The notes: generated by a model not told the origin, from the letters alone. Positions 35,669-44,773 are shown, counted from the stretch's first letter. The stretch is 64,000 nucleotides of DNA from an unicellular cyanobacterium SU3 (GCA_002172675.1 NETF01000032.1:1-64000); one strand, 5' to 3'. A program made the numbers and translations.

Positions 35669-38008
35669 TTACTGGCGAAATTGATAACGAAGGAGTAAAG
35701 AATTAGTTACCACTGTTACCGAACTAAACGCCATTAAACCAGCGGCCAGTGCAGGACTGAGGATCACCCCGAAACTGGGTAATAAAATTCCTGCAGCAAT
35801 AGGAATGGCTAGTGTATTATAGCCTAAAGCCCACATTAGATTTTGACGAATTTTTCTAAATGTCCCTAAACTAAGGTCCATAGCCGTGATGACATCGGCA
35901 AGGCGATCGCTCATTAGTACAATATCGGCGGTTTCCATGGCCACTTGGGTCGATCCTTGTAAAGATATTCCTAAATTTGCTTGGGCTAAAGCTGGTGCGT
36001 CATTAATTCCATCCCCTACCATAGCCACTGTTTTACTTTTCTGCAACTCCTCAACCATGGCTGCTTTGCCACTGGGAGGGATTTCGGCAAATACTTGATC
36101 AATACCTAACTGAGTGGCAATGGTTTGAGCAACTTGAGGATGATCCCCCGTTAATAAGATCACTTCTAAGCCCCGTTTTTGCAATTCTGAGACAGTTTTC
36201 TTGGCATCAGGTCGAAGATTATCTTTGAGGGCTAAAACTCCTTTTATCGACCCTTCTACCCCTAAATAAACCACCGTCTTTCCTGCTTGAGTTAACTCGT
36301 CAATTCTATTTTTTTGGTCTTTCTCAACCATTAAACCTTTTTCTTTTAACCATCCCTCATTCCCTAACCAGACGGTTTTCCCTTCTACGATCGCTTGAAC
36401 TCCTGATCCGGCTTCGGTTTGAAAATCTTCAGCTTGAAGCAAAGAGAATCCTTCTTGTTCGGCTTTTTCTAAAATGGCTAACCCTAGGGGATGATTCGCC
36501 CCACTTTCAACCGTTGCTGCTAACTGTAACAAAGATTGAGGATTCATGCCGTCAAAGGTAAAATAATCAGTGACGGTAGGATGACCCACGGTAAGGGTTC
36601 CGGTTTTATCAAAGATAACCCCTTCGAGTTGATGAACTTTTTCGAGGACATCTCCCCCTTTTATTAATAGTCCCCGTTCCGAACCGATACTGGTTCCCAC
36701 TAAAATCGCTGTGGGAGTGGCCAAACCCAACGCACAAGGACAGGCCACGACTAACACAGCGATCGCTAATTTCAAACTCAATAATAATGGAGAGGTTGAC
36801 CCCATGGCCATCTCCGTATGACTAGGGTTTAATACTTGGGGATATAAATTTGTTCCTATCGTGAACCAAAAGAGAAAGGTCAATGAAGCTAACCCCATCA
36901 CTCCGTAAGCGAAATATCCTGCTACCGTATCTGCTAACTGTTGAATGGGGGCCTTACGAGTTTGTGCTGTTTCCACTGAAGCGATAATCTGGGCTAAGGT
37001 TGTATTTTCTCCGACTTCCGTGGTTTTGAGAGTAATGACCCCAGACTGGTTAAGGGTTCCTGCGATCGCTTTATCTCCCATTTCTTTGGCTACGGGAACG
37101 GATTCCCCTGTTACCAACGATTCATCAATGGCTGTTTTTCCTTTAACAATCTCCCCATCAATGGGTATTTTTTCCCCTGGCAAGACTTTGACATATTCTC
37201 CAACTCGAACTTGTTCGACAGGAATTTCTATGCTAGAACTATCTTCAGAAAAGGGATCACCTACCAATCGGGCCATGGTTGGTTGTAAGGCCATTAATGC
37301 TTCTAAAGCCGAAGAAGCACGGTTTCTGGCTTGTTTTTCGAGGGTGCGGCCCAGAAGAATAAACCCTAACAACATCACCGGTTCATCAAAAAAGCATTCC
37401 CAACCCAAACTAGGAACAAGAAAGGCCACACAGCTAGTAATGTAAGCACTGAGGGTTCCTAAACCCACTAACGTATTCATGTTAGCCATCCCGTGGGATA
37501 ATCCTCGCCAACCATCAATAATAATCTCTCGGCCAGGAATTAATAAGGCTAAAGTTGCTAGTCCCCAATGAAACCATAAATTACTAATAATCGGTATTGT
37601 CGGCCCGCCAAAATGTTCTAAATGGCCTAATGTTGAAAATATTAATAAAATGGTTGCGGTAATCAGATTAATTTTTTGTTGTTTTGCTTCTTCTTCTCGT
37701 CGCTGACTTTGATTAAGATGAACTTGCTGAGGGGTTAAAGTTTGTGCGCTACGAATATCTGAAGGAAAGCCTATTTTTGTTAATTTTTCGGCTAAAGTGT
37801 CGGGTTTAACTGTTTCGGGTTCATAGTCAATGACAGCTACTTCTGTTATTAAATTAACGCAAGCAGAAAGGACTCCAGACTGTTGAGTCAGTTGTCTTTC
37901 TACTGCACTCACACAACCTGCACATTTCATCCCTTGTACATCTAGGGTAACGGTTTCTACGGAGGGTTGAGAGGTTTTTGATTCTGGTTTTGAAGAGAGT
38001 TGTATCAT
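35669..38008 (-). CDS. ctaA: Copper-transporting P-type ATPase, CtaA-like
   Basis: A 779-residue P1B ATPase. The N-terminal heavy-metal domain has GMKCAGCV at 26-33 with the CxxC pair. Then come the membrane metal site ACPCALGLATPTA, the phosphorylation site FDKTGTLTVG, and the hinge GDGINDAPALAQA. The HMA form GMKCAGCVSAVERQL matches cyanobacterial CtaA, which supplies copper towards plastocyanin and cytochrome oxidase. PacS carries a different first domain (GMRCAACA). The assignment to CtaA over PacS is likely but not certain. Confidence 0.9.
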   Translation of the reverse strand: MIQLSSKPESKTSQPSVETVTLDVQGMKCAGCVSAVERQLTQQSGVLSACVNLITEVAVIDYEPETVKPDTLAEKLTKIGFPSDIRSAQTLTPQQVHLNQSQRREEEAKQQKINLITATILLIFSTLGHLEHFGGPTIPIISNLWFHWGLATLALLIPGREIIIDGWRGLSHGMANMNTLVGLGTLSAYITSCVAFLVPSLGWECFFDEPVMLLGFILLGRTLEKQARNRASSALEALMALQPTMARLVGDPFSEDSSSIEIPVEQVRVGEYVKVLPGEKIPIDGEIVKGKTAIDESLVTGESVPVAKEMGDKAIAGTLNQSGVITLKTTEVGENTTLAQIIASVETAQTRKAPIQQLADTVAGYFAYGVMGLASLTFLFWFTIGTNLYPQVLNPSHTEMAMGSTSPLLLSLKLAIAVLVVACPCALGLATPTAILVGTSIGSERGLLIKGGDVLEKVHQLEGVIFDKTGTLTVGHPTVTDYFTFDGMNPQSLLQLAATVESGANHPLGLAILEKAEQEGFSLLQAEDFQTEAGSGVQAIVEGKTVWLGNEGWLKEKGLMVEKDQKNRIDELTQAGKTVVYLGVEGSIKGVLALKDNLRPDAKKTVSELQKRGLEVILLTGDHPQVAQTIATQLGIDQVFAEIPPSGKAAMVEELQKSKTVAMVGDGINDAPALAQANLGISLQGSTQVAMETADIVLMSDRLADVITAMDLSLGTFRKIRQNLMWALGYNTLAIPIAAGILLPSFGVILSPALAAGLMAFSSVTVVTNSLLLRYQFRQ

Positions 38009-38283
38009 ATTTGACTATCATCGGCGATCAGTATGTTTGGCTGATCCATTAGTATTGTTTCTTCAATTCTAGGGTAACGATAAATTTTCAACTCTCAGTA
38101 AGCCTGAAATTTATGTTTTCCTTATATTTTGCATCTGAGAACAATTAAATTAATACTTATCAATTTAAGTTAACTTTCAATTCGCTACAAAGATAATTGA
38201 ATTGAAGTAGGGTAAGCATTGCCCGCTTTACTATAATATTGAGAAAGAGTTATTTACCATAATTGTTTTATTTTTTATTTTAT

Positions 38284-38322
38284 AAGAAAGGGAAGATACT
38301 TGTTAAATATCTTCCCTTTCTT
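38284..38322 (-). terminator. desB terminator
   Basis: A 15-bp perfect stem (38284-38298 and 38308-38322; AAGAAAGGGAAGATA and its complement) with a 9-nt loop lies after the desB stop on the minus strand. It is the longest terminator-like hairpin in the window. The rest of the 38009-38365 gap shows no gene. Confidence 0.78.
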
Positions 38323-38365
38323 ATTAATTCAACCGTTTTTTGTGACTATAAAAAAGAATTAAAGC

Positions 38366-39415
38366 TTAAAACTTTCTAGATTCACAATAAACTTTACCCC
38401 CTTCATCAGGAACTACATGACAAATATTGTAACCCCGAATAAACGCCTCTAAAATGGAGTAATCTGACTTACGATAATACTCTCCTAAAACAGGTTTAAT
38501 GGCTTCTGTTGCCGTTTTTAAATGATAGTGAGGCATGGTTAAAAAGATATGATGAGCAACATGAGTTCCAATATTATGATGGATATCATTGATAAATCCA
38601 TAATCATGATCTACCGTAGATAATGCGCCTTTCAAGAAATACCAATCTTTGCCACGATACCAAGGAACATCAGGATCAGTATGATGTAAAAAGGTCACTA
38701 AATCTAACCACATCACAAAAACAATATAAGGACCTAGATAGTATTTAAGTAACCATAAAAAGCCAAATTGATAGGTTAAAAATCCTAATAAACCTACCAT
38801 TAAAGTCCAACAAATGGTACTGGTTAAAATATCCCATTTTTCAGACGGACGAAAGAGATCACTCTTAGGATCAAAATGACTGCCTTTTCTTCCAGGAGAA
38901 CGCTTAAATAAATAAAGAGGATACAAGAATAAGATCAGTTTAAAACGGGCAAACTTTTCTATCCATCCCATCTCATTATATTTAGATTCTGTGATAGGAT
39001 ACCAACTTTCATCTGTATCAATATTACCGGTATTTTTATGATGAGTGCGATGACTAATACGCCAACCATGAAACGGCACTAAAATGGGCGTATGAGACAG
39101 ATGACCAATGAGATTATTTAACCATTTGTAGCGAGAAAAAGAACCATGACCACAATCATGTCCAACGACAAATAAAGCCCAAAACATGGTTCCTTGCATG
39201 ACCCAAAAAATCGGCCAAAAAAACCAAGAATCTAATGAATACGCGATCGCATAGAGAACACAAACGACAAAAACATCCCAAAAAAAATAAGCCAGGGATT
39301 TAATGGCAGATGATTCAAAACAATGGGGAGGAATAGCTTCTCTAATATCTTGTAACGTAAAAGGAAGGTCGACCACTTTTGGTTCTGGTCGCTTCACAGT
39401 CATGGGTTGCTGCAT
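38366..39415 (-). CDS. desB: Acyl-lipid omega-3 desaturase (DesB-type)
   Basis: The 349 residues carry the three His boxes of membrane desaturases: HDCGH at 86-90, HRTHH at 122-126, and HVAHH near 287. They also hold four hydrophobic regions. The N-terminus and the DESWYPITE stretch match cyanobacterial omega-3 (delta-15) desaturases, which add the third double bond and are usually cold-induced. DesA (delta-12) enzymes share the fold, so the position of the double bond is inferred. Its product acts in thylakoid and plasma membranes using ferredoxin. Confidence 0.88.
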   Translation of the reverse strand: MQQPMTVKRPEPKVVDLPFTLQDIREAIPPHCFESSAIKSLAYFFWDVFVVCVLYAIAYSLDSWFFWPIFWVMQGTMFWALFVVGHDCGHGSFSRYKWLNNLIGHLSHTPILVPFHGWRISHRTHHKNTGNIDTDESWYPITESKYNEMGWIEKFARFKLILFLYPLYLFKRSPGRKGSHFDPKSDLFRPSEKWDILTSTICWTLMVGLLGFLTYQFGFLWLLKYYLGPYIVFVMWLDLVTFLHHTDPDVPWYRGKDWYFLKGALSTVDHDYGFINDIHHNIGTHVAHHIFLTMPHYHLKTATEAIKPVLGEYYRKSDYSILEAFIRGYNICHVVPDEGGKVYCESRKF

Positions 39416-39582
39416 TCGCTGTTGGATCTCCTTATTTAAAGCTTGTGTACAGAAAAACTTAATTTTTCTTAATCTTACCTATTATACTATTAGCAGTTGA
39501 CATACTCTACTGTTACAAGTTACTACCTCGAGAAGATTTGTTTTATATAGCGTTGGAATCAATTTTTCCAATTTAAAAAATT

Positions 39583-39607
39583 AAAGGGCGCAAAACTTGC
39601 GCCCTTT
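39583..39607 (-). terminator. Terminator after the RHH protein gene
   Basis: AAAGGGCGCAA-AAC-TTGCGCCCTTT (39583-39593 and 39597-39607) is an 11-bp perfect stem. On the minus strand it is followed by AATTTTTTAAATT, so it terminates the 39655-39906 gene. Confidence 0.8.
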
Positions 39608-39654
39608 ATGGCTTGTGGACTGTTTATCGAAACGACAACAAAAGTCACTATCCT

Positions 39655-39906
39655 TTAATCGTTCCATTCTCCTCGTGGTGGTAATGGAGGATTTCGACGA
39701 AACGTACGGGTTAAATCATCATCTCTGTTTCGTTCTCCATTTAACCACTGTTTAATCGCTGTTTCAATAATGCGACTAGGGTCATTTGTCAGGTGTTGGA
39801 GTTGTTCGAGGACTTCTGCATCAAGGTTAATAGAGATTTCTACTTTATCAGCGTTTCGCTGCGTAGAGGTCGCATTATCGTTCATAGGTTTCTTCCAATC
39901 TTCCAT
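39655..39906 (-). CDS. Ribbon-helix-helix antitoxin-like protein
   Basis: The 83 residues contain a typical RHH core, VEISINLDAEVLEQLQHL at about 22-39, then IIETAIKQWLNGE, as in CopG/CcdA-type antitoxins and small repressors. The tail RRNPPLPPRGEWND is proline-rich. No toxin gene lies next to it, so it may be an orphan antitoxin or a stand-alone regulator. A start at Met8 is also possible. Confidence 0.65.
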   Translation of the reverse strand: MEDWKKPMNDNATSTQRNADKVEISINLDAEVLEQLQHLTNDPSRIIETAIKQWLNGERNRDDDLTRTFRRNPPLPPRGEWND

Positions 39907-40023
39907 TTCCTATTGTACAAGTAAGGGAATTGCTTTAGGTTTTTGAGCATTAAAATTTGTGACATTTCACAGAAAGAACTCAATCTAGCTTACTTGGAGA
40001 TTTTTCTCGGCATTTGCCTTGAA

Positions 40024-40266
40024 TTATGGGCGTTCGATTAACTGTTTCCGATTTCCTTTAACCCGTTCTTCCATATCCTCCACTTGAGCATCTCGTTGCT
40101 TACTGGGTTTCTCAAAGTCAGTATTTGGGGTAAAACTTAAGAAAATGTTGTTAACGTGGGTACGGACATTTTTGCTGACGGTACTTAGGGGTTTGGGTAA
40201 AAAACTGTCCCCAACAGCAACGAAAATTAACCCTAATACTAAGATGATCGATCCTAATGGTTTCAT
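40024..40266 (-). CDS. Hypothetical small membrane-anchored protein
   Basis: I do not recognise this 80-residue protein. An N-terminal hydrophobic helix (LGSIILVLGLIFVAVGDSFL, 4-23) is followed by a polar, charged tail (FEKPSKQRDAQVEDMEERVKG, split). This suggests one membrane anchor with a soluble domain. It ends about 117 nt upstream of the RHH gene on the same strand. Confidence 0.5.
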   Translation of the reverse strand: MKPLGSIILVLGLIFVAVGDSFLPKPLSTVSKNVRTHVNNIFLSFTPNTDFEKPSKQRDAQVEDMEERVKGNRKQLIERP

Positions 40267-40589
40267 ATTTCTACTTCACGGAGTCACAAATCTGATAACA
40301 TTAGTATTCCCTAAATGCTATTCATATTAGACATTGGTAGTTAAGTCAGGAGTCTCCGAGTCTCCGAGTCAGGAGAGGCGATAAATCTGCAATTGTTAAA
40401 TTGTCATTCACAGGAACGATGAATCTAAAACTTATAAACCCCCCATATTATTTTGGGGGGTTACTTATTGCCAAAAGTTCGGGGTAGACAGATAATAAAG
40501 CTAATTTTGAGCAAAAAATCTGATAGGTGGATCTCAGTATTCGCTATCAATTCATCTTTTTTTAGGAGAACTCCAGGAAAAATCTGATT
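40267..40589. other. Divergent intergenic region before psbZ
   Basis: The 323 bp separate a minus-strand small gene from psbZ. They hold a direct repeat (GAGTCTCC twice near 40351-40368) and a strong hairpin, AACCCCCC (40437-40444) with GGGGGGTT (40455-40462). The hairpin could terminate transcription or stop read-through into psbZ. The psbZ promoter must lie between it and 40590. No gene is seen. Confidence 0.45.
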
Positions 40590-40778
40590 ATGTCTATTAT
40601 CTTCCAACTTGTCTTAACTGCCCTTGTTTTCTTTTCCTTTGTCATGGTGGTTGCCGTTCCCGTCGCTTATGCTTCTCCCCAAAACTGGGACCAGTCTAAG
40701 CCTTTATTGTACGTTGGGTCTGCCATTTGGATCGGTTTAGTGTTGTTAGTGGCTGTTTTAAACTTCCTAGTAGTTTAA
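40590..40778 (+). CDS. psbZ: Photosystem II reaction centre protein Z
   Basis: PsbZ (Ycf9) is a two-helix subunit at the edge of photosystem II that stabilises its association with antenna proteins. The 62 residues fit the family length exactly. Two helices lie at about 5-26 and 41-60, joined by the loop [13 protein letters not shown], with VPVAYASP after helix 1. GGAG (AGGAGAACTCCAGG) lies upstream of ATG 40590. The gene is followed by a strong terminator and then ribH, a common neighbour in cyanobacteria. Confidence 0.97.
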   Translation: MSIIFQLVLTALVFFSFVMVVAVPVAYASPQNWDQSKPLLYVGSAIWIGLVLLVAVLNFLVV

Positions 40779-40799
40779 TAATTATCCCACAGCATCACG

Positions 40800-40838
40800 C
40801 CCCATCTTTAGCTATGCTTAGAGGTGGGGATTTTTTTG
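40800..40838 (+). terminator. psbZ terminator
   Basis: CCCCATCTTTAGC...GAGGTGGGG folds into an imperfect stem (CCCC at 40800-40803, GGGG at 40826-40829), followed by ATTTTTTT. It separates psbZ from ribH, 21 nt after the psbZ stop. Confidence 0.82.
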
Positions 40839-40860
40839 TAGAACATTAAAAGCTAAGATT

Positions 40861-41412
40861 ATGACCATTTTTGAGGGAACCTTTACCCAAGATCCATCCG
40901 CTTTACGTTTTGCCATCGTTATCGGTCGTTTTAATGATTTAGTAACCGATAAACTCTTAGGGGGGTGTCAAGACTGTTTAAAGCGTCATGGCATTGATGT
41001 TAACCCCCACGGAACTCAAGTGGACTATATCTGGGTTCCTGGTAGTTTTGAAGTTCCGTTAGTCGCCCGTCAATTAGCCTTATCGGGCAATTATGATGCT
41101 ATTATCTGTTTAGGGGCAATTATTCGTGGCCATACCCCCCATTTCGATTATGTGGCAGCAGAAGCAGCGAAAGGGATCGCGGCCGTTGGCTTTCAAACAG
41201 GAACCCCGGTGGTGTTCGGTATTTTAACCACCGATACCATGCAGCAAGCATTAGAAAGGGCTGGTATTAAGAGTAATTTAGGCTGGAATTATGCCCTAAA
41301 TGCCTTAGAAATGGCCAGTTTAATGGGTCAATTACGAGGCGAAGTCAAACCGAATAATTCTCAAGCGTCTTTACCAGTGTCTCAAATGAAAAACCCGATG
41401 ATTTCAGAATAA
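40861..41412 (+). CDS. ribH: 6,7-dimethyl-8-ribityllumazine synthase
   Basis: RibH forms lumazine, the penultimate step of riboflavin synthesis, as an icosahedral or pentameric complex. The 183 residues contain [19 protein letters not shown] near 17-35, [10 protein letters not shown] near 59-68, [17 protein letters not shown] near 89-105 with catalytic His, and [17 protein letters not shown] near 121-137. The C-terminal extension after residue 160 is variable. ATG 40861 is the start. Confidence 0.96.
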   Translation: MTIFEGTFTQDPSALRFAIVIGRFNDLVTDKLLGGCQDCLKRHGIDVNPHGTQVDYIWVPGSFEVPLVARQLALSGNYDAIICLGAIIRGHTPHFDYVAAEAAKGIAAVGFQTGTPVVFGILTTDTMQQALERAGIKSNLGWNYALNALEMASLMGQLRGEVKPNNSQASLPVSQMKNPMISE

Positions 41413-41448
41413 ACTGGGTTCGGAGTTCATGGTTCGGGGTAACATTGT

Positions 41449-41949
41449 ATGTCAGATTTATATGTTTCTTGGGAAGAGTATCACCAGCATATTGAAACGT
41501 TAGCAGTGAAAATTTATCAATCTCAATGGCAATTTGATCAAATTGTTTGTATTGCTAAAGGAGGGTTAAGAGTTGGGGATATTCTCAGTCGTCTTTATGA
41601 TATTCCCTTGGCGATCTCTGCTGCTTCTTCTTATGGGGGAAAAGATAACCGTTCCCGTGAAGAACTTACCATTGGCGAACATTTAGCCATGACGAATGGA
41701 ACATTAGGATCTCGTATTTTATTAGTAGATGATTTGGTAGATTCTGGGGTAAGCTTACAAGCAGTCTCTCAATGGTTACATGATTATTCTTCCCATCTTC
41801 AAGAACTCCGTACCGCCGTAATATGGTATAAAAGTTGTTCTCAGTTTCAACCAGATTATTATGTAGAATATTTATCGAATAATCCCTGGATTCATCAACC
41901 TTTTGAACGCTATGAAACCATCAATCTAAAAGACTTATCTTCATCCTAA
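41449..41949 (+). CDS. Type I phosphoribosyltransferase
   Basis: A 166-residue PRTase with the PRPP-binding loop RILLVDDLVDSGVSLQAV near 86-103 and the early lysine motif IVCIAKGGLRVGDILSR. The overall pattern (ICLAKGGLR..D, SYGG near 65) resembles archaeal/cyanobacterial hypoxanthine or xanthine phosphoribosyltransferases used in purine salvage. The base specificity cannot be fixed. It lies 36 nt after ribH and may be cotranscribed. Confidence 0.85.
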   Translation: MSDLYVSWEEYHQHIETLAVKIYQSQWQFDQIVCIAKGGLRVGDILSRLYDIPLAISAASSYGGKDNRSREELTIGEHLAMTNGTLGSRILLVDDLVDSGVSLQAVSQWLHDYSSHLQELRTAVIWYKSCSQFQPDYYVEYLSNNPWIHQPFERYETINLKDLSSS

Positions 41950-42057
41950 GTTTTAAGTCAGTGATTAAGATTTATTGTCTGTCTTAAAGCTTTACTGCCA
42001 ACCCAAATCCTAAAAAATATGTCATACTAATTGGTAAGATGCAATTCAACGTTAATC

Positions 42058-42174
42058 ATGAAAAAAATTGATATTTTTGTAATCATTCTTAACATTGTAT
42101 TGTTGAGTTGCCTGTTACTACTGATCAAAATCATTTACCGTAAAATTATTGTCAAAAATTACAGTGAAAAGTAA
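42058..42174 (+). CDS. Small single-helix membrane ORF overlapping the metal-sensor gene
   Basis: ATG 42058 opens a 38-codon frame: MKKIDIFVIILNIVLLSCLL, then LLIKIIYRKIIVKNYSEK. It has a single strongly hydrophobic helix flanked by basic residues, as in many small cyanobacterial membrane proteins. It overlaps the beginning of the CsoR-family gene in a different frame. Without comparative data it could also be a chance ORF. Confidence 0.35.
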   Translation: MKKIDIFVIILNIVLLSCLLLLIKIIYRKIIVKNYSEK

Positions 42175-42514
42175 AGCATTGACTCAAACTAAAATAGAAC
42201 CAACCCATACCCATAGTCACGGTAACGGAACCCCCCATAAGCACGTTCATAGTGAGGCTTCTTTAAAACAAATTATAAACCGTCTATCTCGCATTGAAGG
42301 ACATATTCGGGGCGTAAAAACAATGGTTTCAGAAAGTCGTCCTTGTCCCGAAGTTTTGATTCAATTAGCTGCAGTTAGAGGAGCAATTGATCGGGTATCT
42401 CGTCTTATTTTAGACGAACATTTGAATGAATGTGTTGCCCGTGCTGCTAAAGAAGGTAACATAGAAGAGGAATTAGAAGAATTAAAAGCAGCTTTAGATC
42501 GATTTTTGCCCTAG
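42164..42514 (+). CDS. CsoR/RcnR-family metal sensor, InrS-like
   Basis: This DUF156 metal-sensing repressor of about 116 residues has the first helix RLSRIEGHIRGVKTMV. The metal-site residues are Cys in RPCPEV, and His and Cys in ILDEHLNECV. The His-rich N-terminus (PTHTHSHGNGTPHKHVH) matches the nickel sensor InrS of Synechocystis, which controls a Ni exporter. The start is ambiguous: GTG 42164 or TTG 42149, both overlapping the small ORF. No target exporter gene is adjacent. Confidence 0.85.
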   Translation: MKSKALTQTKIEPTHTHSHGNGTPHKHVHSEASLKQIINRLSRIEGHIRGVKTMVSESRPCPEVLIQLAAVRGAIDRVSRLILDEHLNECVARAAKEGNIEEELEELKAALDRFLP

Positions 42515-42551
42515 AGAAATTATGAGAAGCTTTGTTAGTTAATAGTTAGGG

Positions 42552-43397
42552 ATGAATAATAATCTATTAGCCAGTAAAACCCTTCCTCTTTATAATAAAA
42601 GAATTTTAATAACAGCACCTCGTAATTATATTTCCCGTTTTGCAACTGAAATCATTAATTATGGGGGACTTCCTATTATTATGCCTACCATTGAAACTTG
42701 TTATTTATCTTCCTATGAAAAATTAGATTACTGTTTAAAAAATATTACTCAATTTAATTATATTGCTTTTACCAGTCGCAACGGAATTAATGGGGTTATC
42801 AGTCGCATAGAAACTTTAAATATTCCCTTATCTTGTTTCGATAACTGTCAATTAATTGCTATTGGAAAAGATGCCGAAAGATTAGAAGAAATGGGCTTAA
42901 ATGTTGCTATCATTCCAGAGGAACCTAGTCCCCAAGGTATTGTATCAGAACTCGCTAAAATTCCTAACATTGAGCAACAAAGTATCTTAGTGCCTATTCC
43001 TCAAGTTATGGGTATTTCTGAACCTGATATTATTCCTAATTTTATCACAGCATTGGAAACATTAGGCATGAAAATAACTCCCGTTTATGCTTATAAAACT
43101 CGATGTTTAGAGGCTTCTTTATATAATATTGAAATTGAGTTAATTAAACAGGGACAAATTGATGTTATTGCTTTTAGTAGTACCGCAGAAATAGAAAGTT
43201 TTTTGCAATTAGTCCAAAATACTCAACTCTCTAAAAAATGTTTAATTGCTTGTTTTGGTCCTTACACAGCAGGTAATGCTAAAAAATTAGGATTAACCGT
43301 TGATATTGTTGGGAAAGACTATCATTCCTTTACGGGATTCGTTGAAACGATGGCCGACTATTTAACCGACTCTAATAGTTCGGAAATCTACGCCTAA
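42552..43397 (+). CDS. hemD: Uroporphyrinogen-III synthase
   Basis: HemD closes and inverts ring D of hydroxymethylbilane, feeding heme, chlorophyll, bilins and cobalamin. The 281 residues form two alternating alpha/beta domains: RILITAPRNYISRFATEI (16-33), YIAFTSRNGINGVISRI (74-90), LIAIGKDAERLEEMGLNVA, DVIAFSSTAEIESFLQL, and LIACFGPYTAGNAKKLGL near the end. Sequence conservation in this family is low, but this pattern is characteristic. It stands 38 nt after the metal-sensor gene. Confidence 0.9.
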   Translation: MNNNLLASKTLPLYNKRILITAPRNYISRFATEIINYGGLPIIMPTIETCYLSSYEKLDYCLKNITQFNYIAFTSRNGINGVISRIETLNIPLSCFDNCQLIAIGKDAERLEEMGLNVAIIPEEPSPQGIVSELAKIPNIEQQSILVPIPQVMGISEPDIIPNFITALETLGMKITPVYAYKTRCLEASLYNIEIELIKQGQIDVIAFSSTAEIESFLQLVQNTQLSKKCLIACFGPYTAGNAKKLGLTVDIVGKDYHSFTGFVETMADYLTDSNSSEIYA

Positions 43398-43471
43398 ACA
43401 GTGTTTAAAACCGAAATAGTATAAAGAAAACATGAGCTAATATAGACAGTGAAGAGAGACAAAACCAGTCA

Positions 43472-43509
43472 AACTTCACAAGATAAGAGAAAGTTCTAAA
43501 TCGGAGGTT
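43472..43509 (+). promoter_or_regulatory. Possible RNA thermometer before hsp20
   Basis: AACTTC (43472-43477) can pair with GAGGTT (43504-43509) in the hsp20 leader, covering the Shine-Dalgarno GGAGG ahead of ATG 43517. A short hairpin that hides the ribosome site is how the Synechocystis hsp17 thermometer works. The pairing here includes a G-U pair and is predicted by eye only. Confidence 0.35.
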
Positions 43510-43516
43510 AATATAT

Positions 43517-43963
43517 ATGGCACTTGTACGTTGGGAACCTTTCAGAGAAATTGACTCTCTACAAAAAGAAATGAATCGTTTATTCGATAGTTTCTCTCCC
43601 AGTGGTTTAAGTAACGGTGACTTCAATAAATTATCCTTCGTTCCTGCAGCAGAAATGAACGAAACAGAAGAAGCAATCGACCTTAAACTAGAAATTCCTG
43701 GGTTAGAAGCAAAAGATTTAGACGTTGAAGTTCAAGCGGACTCTGTTAGCATTAAAGGAGAACGGAAATCAGAAGAAAAAACCGAAGAAAACGGTACAAC
43801 CCGAACTGAATTTCGTTATGGTAAATTCCATCGAGTCATTCCTTTACCTAGCCGAGTACAAAACAACAATGTAACGGCAGACTATAAAGATGGTATCCTT
43901 CATCTAAATCTGCCTAAAGCAGAAGAAGAACGCAATAAAGTCGTGAAAGTCAATATTGGATAA
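43517..43963 (+). CDS. hspA: Small heat-shock protein, Hsp20 family
   Basis: A 148-residue alpha-crystallin chaperone that holds unfolding proteins and stabilises thylakoid membranes in cyanobacteria. MALVRWEPFREIDSLQKEMN is the standard N-terminus. The alpha-crystallin domain runs from EMNETEEAIDLKLEIPGLEA to DGILHLNLPKAEE, and the C-terminal extension is NKVVKVNIG. The gene has GGAGG at the usual distance and a candidate thermometer in the leader, and it ends at a hairpin terminator. Confidence 0.95.
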   Translation: MALVRWEPFREIDSLQKEMNRLFDSFSPSGLSNGDFNKLSFVPAAEMNETEEAIDLKLEIPGLEAKDLDVEVQADSVSIKGERKSEEKTEENGTTRTEFRYGKFHRVIPLPSRVQNNNVTADYKDGILHLNLPKAEEERNKVVKVNIG

Positions 43964-43972
43964 ACTCACTAG

Positions 43973-44000
43973 GGGTCAACACAGTTGACCCTTTAACTTT
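43973..44000 (+). terminator. Terminator between hspA and SDR gene
   Basis: GGGTCAAC-ACA-GTTGACCC (43973-43980 and 43984-43991) lies just after the hspA stop and is followed by TTTAACTTT. The SDR gene ends here on the other strand, so it may work in both directions. Confidence 0.75.
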
Positions 44001-44688
44001 ACTGTACTGTTAAAGATTGGCCATTGTTTTTGGCTGTTAAGTTTAATATAAAAGGAATAGCTTTTCGAGACCACTGGGAAGGAGACTCAAAAGTTAGGGC
44101 GTTGTCTCCCCAACAAGTTTGTAACATTTCTGTATTAATAATTCCTGGATTCAAAGCGATGATAGCGATGCCGTTAGGTACTTCTTGTGCTAATCCTTGA
44201 GATAAGCCTTCAATCGCCCATTTACTGGTACAGTAAGGCACCACCTCTGGGGATGTAGAACGTCCCCATCCTGAACTAAAATTGATAACAACCCCTTTGT
44301 TCTCTTCAATCATTGAAGGTAAAAAAACTCGAATTGTTCTCGCTACTCCGTTAATATTAATATCAGTTAGTTGAGAAAATTCTTGGTCACTAATTTCCCA
44401 CAAAGGTAAAGGTTGATTGATAACCGCTGCATTATTAATTAAAAAATCAGGAGTTCCCCATTTCTCAATCACTTTTTCACCCCATCTTTGCACCTGTTGA
44501 TTACTGGATAAATCCACCACATCAAATTGATGTTTCGGGTATAAATGATTAAGTGTTTCAATTTCATCAACCGAACGACCACATCCAATTAAGGTATGCC
44601 CCCTCTCAATCAATCCTTCACATAATGCTCTTCCTAGTCCCTTAGTTACCCCTGTAACTACAATTTTCAATGATTTGTTTGGTTTCAA
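43999..44688 (-). CDS. Short-chain dehydrogenase/reductase
   Basis: A 229-residue classical SDR. The NAD(P)-binding loop is TGVTKGLGRALCEG near 12-25, the NNAAV motif near 86-90, and YCTSKWA near 151-157 supplies the catalytic Tyr and Lys. IVINFSSGWGR supplies the Ser, and NPGIINTEM follows. The start appears to be TTG at 44688 (or TTG at residue 7); there is no early ATG. The substrate is unknown. Confidence 0.88.
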   Translation of the reverse strand: MKPNKSLKIVVTGVTKGLGRALCEGLIERGHTLIGCGRSVDEIETLNHLYPKHQFDVVDLSSNQQVQRWGEKVIEKWGTPDFLINNAAVINQPLPLWEISDQEFSQLTDININGVARTIRVFLPSMIEENKGVVINFSSGWGRSTSPEVVPYCTSKWAIEGLSQGLAQEVPNGIAIIALNPGIINTEMLQTCWGDNALTFESPSQWSRKAIPFILNLTAKNNGQSLTVQ

Positions 44689-44773
44689 TGTTTACTCTCT
44701 ATAATCTTCAATTTTTACACACTGGATTATTATAATAATCCAGTGTTAATTATCATTGTTTCTACGCCTTTCA

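Noticed and set aside
36945-37445. A 166-codon plus-strand ORF opposite ctaA
   Set aside because: Long antisense frames arise opposite biased codons; the minus strand carries all P-type ATPase motifs.
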